NCBI GenBank assembly: GCA_964390495.1
Contig: CAYMIN010000009.1
Coordinates: 1-64,000 of the forward strand
Length of the DNA: 64,000 nucleotides
Origin: UBA11051 sp964390495
GTDB lineage: Bacteria; Armatimonadota; Zipacnadia; Zipacnadales; UBA11051
Direction of reading: 5' to 3'
The notes below the pieces were generated by a model. It was not told the DNA's origin, did no database searches, and saw only the letters and a program-made list of their open reading frames with translations. The stretch's first letter is position 1; each line of letters starts with the position of its first letter. Both the position numbers and the translations under genes were made by a program. Of the stretch, positions 59,886 through 64,000 are shown one piece after another.

Positions 59886-60561
59886 CGTAGCTGCCCCCCT
59901 GCTTGGCATCCCTGACTATAGCGCCCTGGACGAGGTTGATGACGCGCTTGCGCATGCGGTCAACGATGTATTTATCATGAGTACCAACAACCACAGTGGT
60001 GTCGCGTTGCGCGATGTTGGCCAGGAGTTGGACAATATCCCACGAGACGTCGGGGTCCACATTGCCGGTCGGCTCATCCGCCAGCAGCACGGGTGGAGCG
60101 TTGACCAGGGCCCGGGCGATGGAAACGCGCTGCTGTTCGCCTCCGGAGAGCTGGTGCGGGAAGGCATCGCTCTTATCGGCAAGCCCGACAAGCTCCAGGC
60201 TGATTGGGACCTTGTGGTGCTTCTCCTTGCGACCGCTGCCGAGCACGTCAAGGGCGAATCCGACATTCTCCCAGACCGTCTTATCCGGCAGCAGGCGGAA
60301 GTCCTGGAAGACCACTCCGACCTGCCGGCGCAGATATGGCACCATGCGCCGGGGCAGGGCCGCGACATCCTGGCCGGCCACAACTACGCGGCCCTCGGTG
60401 GGAACGAAGTCGCGATAAATCAAGCCCAGTAGCGAGCTCTTACCACTACCCGATGCGCCGACCAGGAAACAGAACTCACCGCGCTCGATGTGCAGGTCTA
60501 TGGAGCGCAAGGCCCGGGTCCCGTCAGGGTAAACCAGGCCGACACCTTCCATGTGTATCAT
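59875..60561 (-). CDS. ftsE: Cell division ATP-binding protein FtsE
   Basis: A 228-residue ABC ATPase with Walker A GASGSGKSS, signature LSGGEQQR, Walker B VLLADEPTGNVD and the switch His in VVVGTHDK. It energises FtsX. The frame is open to 60654, but the family start (MIHMEGVGLVYPDG) is at 60561. The N-terminus of the longer frame overlaps the promoter and is not expected to be translated. Confidence 0.94.
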   Translation of the reverse strand: MIHMEGVGLVYPDGTRALRSIDLHIERGEFCFLVGASGSGKSSLLGLIYRDFVPTEGRVVVAGQDVAALPRRMVPYLRRQVGVVFQDFRLLPDKTVWENVGFALDVLGSGRKEKHHKVPISLELVGLADKSDAFPHQLSGGEQQRVSIARALVNAPPVLLADEPTGNVDPDVSWDIVQLLANIAQRDTTVVVGTHDKYIVDRMRKRVINLVQGAIVRDAKQGGSYDGT

Positions 60562-60625
60562 AGCTGGTCGCCATCTTCTGTTGCGAAGCAAGACTGGGTA
60601 TGTTTCTGCGAGATTCTGTGAATCC

Positions 60626-60654
60626 AGTATAGCAAAAACCGCAGTCAGAAGCAA
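60626..60654 (-). promoter_or_regulatory. Sigma70-type promoter of the ftsE-ftsX operon
   Basis: On the - strand: TTGCTT (60649-60654), a 17-bp spacer and TATACT (60626-60631), with a TGC extension just before the -10. The leader to ATG 60561 is about 58 nt. Confidence 0.7.
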
Positions 60655-60753
60655 CCAATTCAGCTACGACAAGCAGTTTGGGGCCACCAGGCAGGTAATC
60701 GGGCCAAGGGCCCCGAAGTAATTCCAATCCGGCAAGCGATTCCGGCCCGGCGA

Positions 60754-60762
60754 TGCTATGAT
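60754..60762 (+). promoter_or_regulatory. Extended -10 promoter of the M48 lipoprotein gene
   Basis: TGCTATGAT matches TGnTATAAT with one change; no -35 match lies 17 bp upstream. ATG 60802 is about 33 bp downstream of the expected start site. Confidence 0.5.
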
Positions 60763-60801
60763 GTAATACTAGACCGAGCGAAGAGGGGATATAGGGCTGC
60801 T

Positions 60802-61557
60802 ATGAGAACTTCAACATTGCTTACACGTGTGTGGCTGTTGGTGCTAGTGGTAGTGGTTGCGGGCTGTGTCGGCGGCTGCAAGCGTCCCGACCGGCTGTTG
60901 AGCCGGGATGAGGAAGTCCGGCTTGGACAAGAAGCCGGAGACGACTTCGAGCGCGAGCACGGCCGCGATTATGATCAGCGGCGCAACGCGATGCTGCAGC
61001 GGATCGGGCGCCGGATCGAGCAGGTCGCCGAGCCACCGGACTATCCCTACGACTTCCGGGTACTCGCCGATGATGCCGTGAATGCGGTGGCATTCCCGGG
61101 CGGCCGCATCTACTTCTACCGGGGCATATTCCAGGCGCTTGGCTACGACGAGGCGCAACTGGCATGGGTTGCCGGTCATGAGGTCACCCACATATCGCGC
61201 CAGCACGCTTGTCGTCGCATCGAGAAGTCGTTGGGCTACGAACTGGTAATCCAACTGATCTTCGGCAAGGACACCGCCGGCCAGATAGCCGGCCTGGTGG
61301 CGGGCCTAATGCTGCAGGACTACGGGCGGGATAACGAGTTCGAGGCCGACCGTATGGGAGTGGAATACGCCCACGCAGCAGGCTATGACCCGACGGCGGC
61401 GCTGGCGGTACTGCAGAAGTTCAGCGAGATGCAGGGCGAGGACCCCAGCGATTTCGAGCTGCTGTTTATGAGCCATCCCGGAAGTACCGCCCGCAGCGAT
61501 GCTATCAAGAGCCACCTGCGCCAGCGCGGCTGGCGCGGCAAGTACTTCGCGCCCTGA
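60802..61557 (+). CDS. M48 family metalloprotease, predicted lipoprotein
   Basis: A 251-residue protein with a signal peptide and two possible lipobox Cys (VAGC, residue 22, or VGGC, residue 26). The M48 domain has NAVAFPGGRIYFYRG, WVAGHEVTHISRQH (HExxH at 126-130) and DNEFEADRMGVEYA giving the third ligand. It resembles BepA/LoiP-type envelope proteases without a TPR tail. It is the second M48 gene of the window and is divergent from ftsE across 240 bp. Confidence 0.9.
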   Translation: MRTSTLLTRVWLLVLVVVVAGCVGGCKRPDRLLSRDEEVRLGQEAGDDFEREHGRDYDQRRNAMLQRIGRRIEQVAEPPDYPYDFRVLADDAVNAVAFPGGRIYFYRGIFQALGYDEAQLAWVAGHEVTHISRQHACRRIEKSLGYELVIQLIFGKDTAGQIAGLVAGLMLQDYGRDNEFEADRMGVEYAHAAGYDPTAALAVLQKFSEMQGEDPSDFELLFMSHPGSTARSDAIKSHLRQRGWRGKYFAP

Positions 61558-61636
61558 AGGGCGGGCGTAGAGGGATGCGGCCTTGGTGCGGCAGTTGCCG
61601 GTGAGCCAGCGCACGCGTTTGAGGCTGCGGTGATTT

Positions 61637-62917
61637 ATGCCTGAGCCGATAGAGCTGATGCACATCTTCCGTTCTGCAGCGCCCTTCATCTGCAACCAGG
61701 CGCTGGCGCTGATCTCGCGCTTGCCCCGCCAACGCTTCCATACCACGGTTGCGGGCGAACTGGATCGGCGTACCAAACGGCGGCTGGCGATGAGCCGGGC
61801 GCGGTGGGTGCAGATGCCCCTGCCTACCGACCTCCAGCCGCTGCTGCAGATCGGTACCGCCCGGCGCCTGGCCCGCCTGTTTGCCGGTCAAGGTACCGCC
61901 CTGGTGCATGCTCACGGCTTCCAGGCGGGGTTTACTGCGCTGCTTGCCAGGCGTCATCTGGCCGATGGGCCGGCGATCATTTGCAGTCCGTACGGTCCGC
62001 CGGGACTGGCTGACCGCTCGGGCCTCGCCCGGCAATCGGTGGTGACGGCGGCGCGCTGGGTGATGCGCCAGGCCGATGTGGTCGCGGTGCAGTCTGAGCA
62101 CGAGGCCGCACAACTCGCCAGTCTGCTCCCCGGCAAGCAAGCTAATCTACGGGTGGTGCCCGAGGGTGTTGTACTGGAGAGCCTGCGGGAGGACTTCGAG
62201 CCGGGCACTAAGCGCCGGCTGGTGGGCTTGGACCCGATGGCTGCAATCGTCGGGGTAATGTCGCCGCCGGACGGAAGCGGCATCTCGGAGTTCCTCGAGG
62301 CCGCACGCCTAGTGATGGATAGCAGGCCGAACGTGGAGTTCGTGTCAATCGGCCAGGGCGCCAAGACCGAGCAGTTTGTCGAGGCTGCGCACCAGTTGGG
62401 CCTGAGCGGATGCACCGTGTTTCTGGGCGACCGGGCCGATATTGTGGAGATAATCGCCTCCCTGAATGCCCTGGTGATCCCGGCCGACTACTCCGGCTGC
62501 CGGCGCTATGCGGTTCACGCTCTGGCCAGCAACATCCCGCTGATCGTCGCCGCCGATGGCGGGCTGCCCGACCTGGTGAGTGAAATCAAGCAGGCGCGCA
62601 TTGTTGCTCCGGGCGATGTGGTCGCCATCGAGAAGGCGATTGCTGGGTTTCTCGACACCGTACCCCCCGGCGACACCGATGCGCTAGCGGATGACGAACT
62701 CGGCTTCAGCCAGCGCGAACTGCTAGTATCGGGGATGGTCATAGACTTTGATACCGTCGGTCTCGATCCGGTCCCAGGGCGCGAACTGAGCGAAGAACAG
62801 CAGGCCATACAGCAGACCATCGAGCGGTTCAGCATGCAGCAGGTGGCGCGTCATCTCGCCGATCTCTACCTGCAAGTGGCCAGCATCAGCACGGCCGACG
62901 AGAAAAGCATTGATTGA
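61637..62917 (+). CDS. Glycosyltransferase family 4-like enzyme
   Basis: A 426-residue GT-B protein. The N-terminal half has LVHAHGFQAGFTAL and VVAVQSEHEAAQLA; the C-terminal half has VGVMSPPDGSGISEFLEAA, SIGQGAKTEQF and VFLGDRADIVEIIASLNALVIPADYSGC, followed by ALASNIPLIVAADGGLPDLV. The usual GT4 EGFG/E-x7-E motif is altered (the E in the pocket region is replaced by SGC RRYAVHAL), so activity is not certain. No sugar or acceptor can be named. It precedes the FGGY kinase by 2 bp. Confidence 0.78.
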   Translation: MPEPIELMHIFRSAAPFICNQALALISRLPRQRFHTTVAGELDRRTKRRLAMSRARWVQMPLPTDLQPLLQIGTARRLARLFAGQGTALVHAHGFQAGFTALLARRHLADGPAIICSPYGPPGLADRSGLARQSVVTAARWVMRQADVVAVQSEHEAAQLASLLPGKQANLRVVPEGVVLESLREDFEPGTKRRLVGLDPMAAIVGVMSPPDGSGISEFLEAARLVMDSRPNVEFVSIGQGAKTEQFVEAAHQLGLSGCTVFLGDRADIVEIIASLNALVIPADYSGCRRYAVHALASNIPLIVAADGGLPDLVSEIKQARIVAPGDVVAIEKAIAGFLDTVPPGDTDALADDELGFSQRELLVSGMVIDFDTVGLDPVPGRELSEEQQAIQQTIERFSMQQVARHLADLYLQVASISTADEKSID

Positions 62918-62919
62918 GC

Positions 62920-64000
62920 ATGGCATACTTCTTGGGCATAGATGTCGGGACGACGCTAGTCAAGGCCCTGGTCGCCGATGAGGCGGGCCGGGTGGTTGAG
63001 GAGGCCGGCGTCGAGTACGGCTACAGCCAGCCGCACCCGGGCTGGGCCGAGCAGAATGCCGAGGACTGGTGGGGCTGCCTGAAACAGGTTACGCGGGCCG
63101 TTGCCGGCCGACTTGCGGAGCCACCGGTGGCCCTGGCGCTCTCGACCCACGGCGACACGATGGTGCCGGTGGATGCCGATAATCACCCGCTGCTGCCGGC
63201 GCGACTGTGGCTCGACAACCGGACCGCCGCGCAAGTGGCCCGCCTGGTGGACCAAGTACCCCAGCAGCAGTGGCTGGAGGTAACGGGCAGTCGCTTGGCG
63301 GCCTATGCGGCCGCCGCCAGCCTGGCCTGGTGGGCCGACGAGCGCCCTGCGATATTCGCCCGAGCCGCCCGCTTCTGCCTGGTGCAGGATTACCTGACGG
63401 CGCGGCTGACCGGACGCCACCTGGCGGATGCGCCCAATGCCTCCCGCACGTTGATTTTCGATCTGCACACCCGTGACTGGTGTGAGGCGCTGCTGGCCGC
63501 GGTCGGCGTCGAGCGCGAGCGGCTGCCGGTCGCCGCCGAGTCAGGTACGCCGGTAGGTAATTTGACGCGGGAGGCCGCCGGGGAACTGGGCCTGCCGCCG
63601 GAGACGTTGGTTGTGCTCGGGGCCCACGATCAGACCGCGGCCGCGATCGGCTGCGGGGCCGTCAAGCCGGGCACGGTGATGCTCTCCACCGGCACCGCCT
63701 GGGTGGTGCTGGGCGCCGCCGATGAACTGCATATTGACCCGGGCGGACGGCTGCAGACTTACTGCCATGCCATGCCTGGAGGCATTGCTATTCTGGGGGC
63801 CTATGCCGGCGGTTCGCTGCTGCGCTGGGCCCGGGATAACTTCTCCCAGCTTGCCGATGCCGACGCGGCCGACTATGACACCATCGTAGCTGAAGCACAG
63901 GCAGCCGAACAGGCAGGACGCGGCCCGCTGGTGTTCTTGCCGCATTTCTACGGCTCCGGACCGCCGCTGCGGCGCACTTATGCCCTGGGGGCGCTGACCG
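62920..64000 (+). CDS. FGGY family carbohydrate kinase (xylulokinase-like), partial at 3' end
   Basis: The frame is open from ATG 62920 to the window end (360 codons visible, no stop). It has the N-terminal phosphate loop GIDVGTTLVKALV, HPGWAEQNAEDWW, the segment ALSTHGDTMVPVD, LWLDNRTA (catalytic Asp region) and LGAHDQTAAAIGCGAVKPGT, the FGGY family's second signature; MLSTGTAWV is the adjacent phosphate-binding strand. This is closest to xylulokinase or related pentulose kinases. It phosphorylates a ketose using ATP. The C-terminal part is beyond the window. Confidence 0.85.
   Translation, partial: MAYFLGIDVGTTLVKALVADEAGRVVEEAGVEYGYSQPHPGWAEQNAEDWWGCLKQVTRAVAGRLAEPPVALALSTHGDTMVPVDADNHPLLPARLWLDNRTAAQVARLVDQVPQQQWLEVTGSRLAAYAAAASLAWWADERPAIFARAARFCLVQDYLTARLTGRHLADAPNASRTLIFDLHTRDWCEALLAAVGVERERLPVAAESGTPVGNLTREAAGELGLPPETLVVLGAHDQTAAAIGCGAVKPGTVMLSTGTAWVVLGAADELHIDPGGRLQTYCHAMPGGIAILGAYAGGSLLRWARDNFSQLADADAADYDTIVAEAQAAEQAGRGPLVFLPHFYGSGPPLRRTYALGALT

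Noticed and set aside
1..64000. CRISPR arrays, prophage or integrative elements
   Set aside because: No regularly spaced short repeats, cas genes, integrases, phage structural genes or transposases were seen.

Overview
This 64 kb window is a dense, GC-rich stretch (about 60% by eye) of a bacterial chromosome. It holds about 60 protein genes, short intergenic gaps (none over 300 bp), and no rRNA, tRNA, CRISPR array, transposase or prophage gene that I could recognise. Several features point to an uncultured lineage of the Armatimonadota/Planctomycetota type, and Armatimonadota is my best guess. They are an H-X9-DG prepilin-like protein, a DUF6785-type membrane protein next to a sulfatase-fold enzyme, many Gfo/Idh, sugar-isomerase, UroD-like and MttB-like enzymes, and PKD-repeat and TolB-propeller surface proteins. 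This assignment is inference and no marker gene in the window settles it.

Layout. 1-2.6 kb: the end of a PKD-repeat protein and a TolB-like propeller lipoprotein. 2.8-16.7 kb: a long metabolic block, mostly on the + strand. It encodes an AGE-type sugar epimerase, an HpcH-type aldolase (- strand), a non-pyrrolysine MttB-family methyltransferase, a split transketolase, E1 alpha and beta of a 2-oxoacid dehydrogenase, a class III aminotransferase, a UroD-type methyltransferase-like protein, a Gfo/Idh oxidoreductase, a MoaD/ThiS-like protein, an M48 protease, a miniature E2 (lipoyl plus subunit-binding domain only) and an SDR reductase. 16.7-18.6 kb: a phosphate transporter operon with its own promoter. 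18.6-21.9 kb: two ketosynthase-fold proteins, the second catalytically degenerate, and a second E1 alpha. 22-26 kb: a 1277-residue secreted multidomain protein. 26-40.4 kb: a BlaI/M56 regulatory pair with a visible operator, then nadD, an LCP protein, rsfS, a TPR membrane protein and a cold-shock protein. The same stretch also holds a CLC-CBS channel, a polyprenol-phosphate mannosyltransferase, a DegT aminotransferase, a CBS protein with an ArsB/NhaD permease, nikR, NfeD and a stomatin, and a conserved protein of unknown role.

40.6-47.3 kb is read on the - strand: sulfatase-fold enzyme, DUF6785-like transporter, GHMP sugar kinase, sugar isomerase, methyladenine glycosylase and a pseudopilin. 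47.6-52.5 kb: a sugar isomerase, TspO and three tandem aldo/keto reductases. 52.6-60.6 kb is an envelope and division operon on the - strand, ftsE-ftsX-envC-like-ctpA-LysM/G5-polyprenyl synthase-ispH-phosphate butyryltransferase, with a good sigma70-type promoter. 60.8-64 kb: an M48 lipoprotein, a glycosyltransferase and an FGGY kinase that runs off the window.

The most unusual signals are four. First, genes for an E1, a mini-E2 without acyltransferase domain, an SDR and a ketosynthase pair occur together with no acyl carrier protein, which could be an unorthodox acyl-building pathway. Second, a family of intergenic repeats includes two copies that carry a second hairpin element at exactly the same internal site, with compensatory stem changes. 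Third, several enzymes have lost a signature residue: the UroD-like Cys, the sulfatase FGly position, the second ketosynthase's HGTGT and the MoaD-like Gly-Gly tail. Fourth, a palindromic operator overlaps the -10 box of the BlaI-like regulator.
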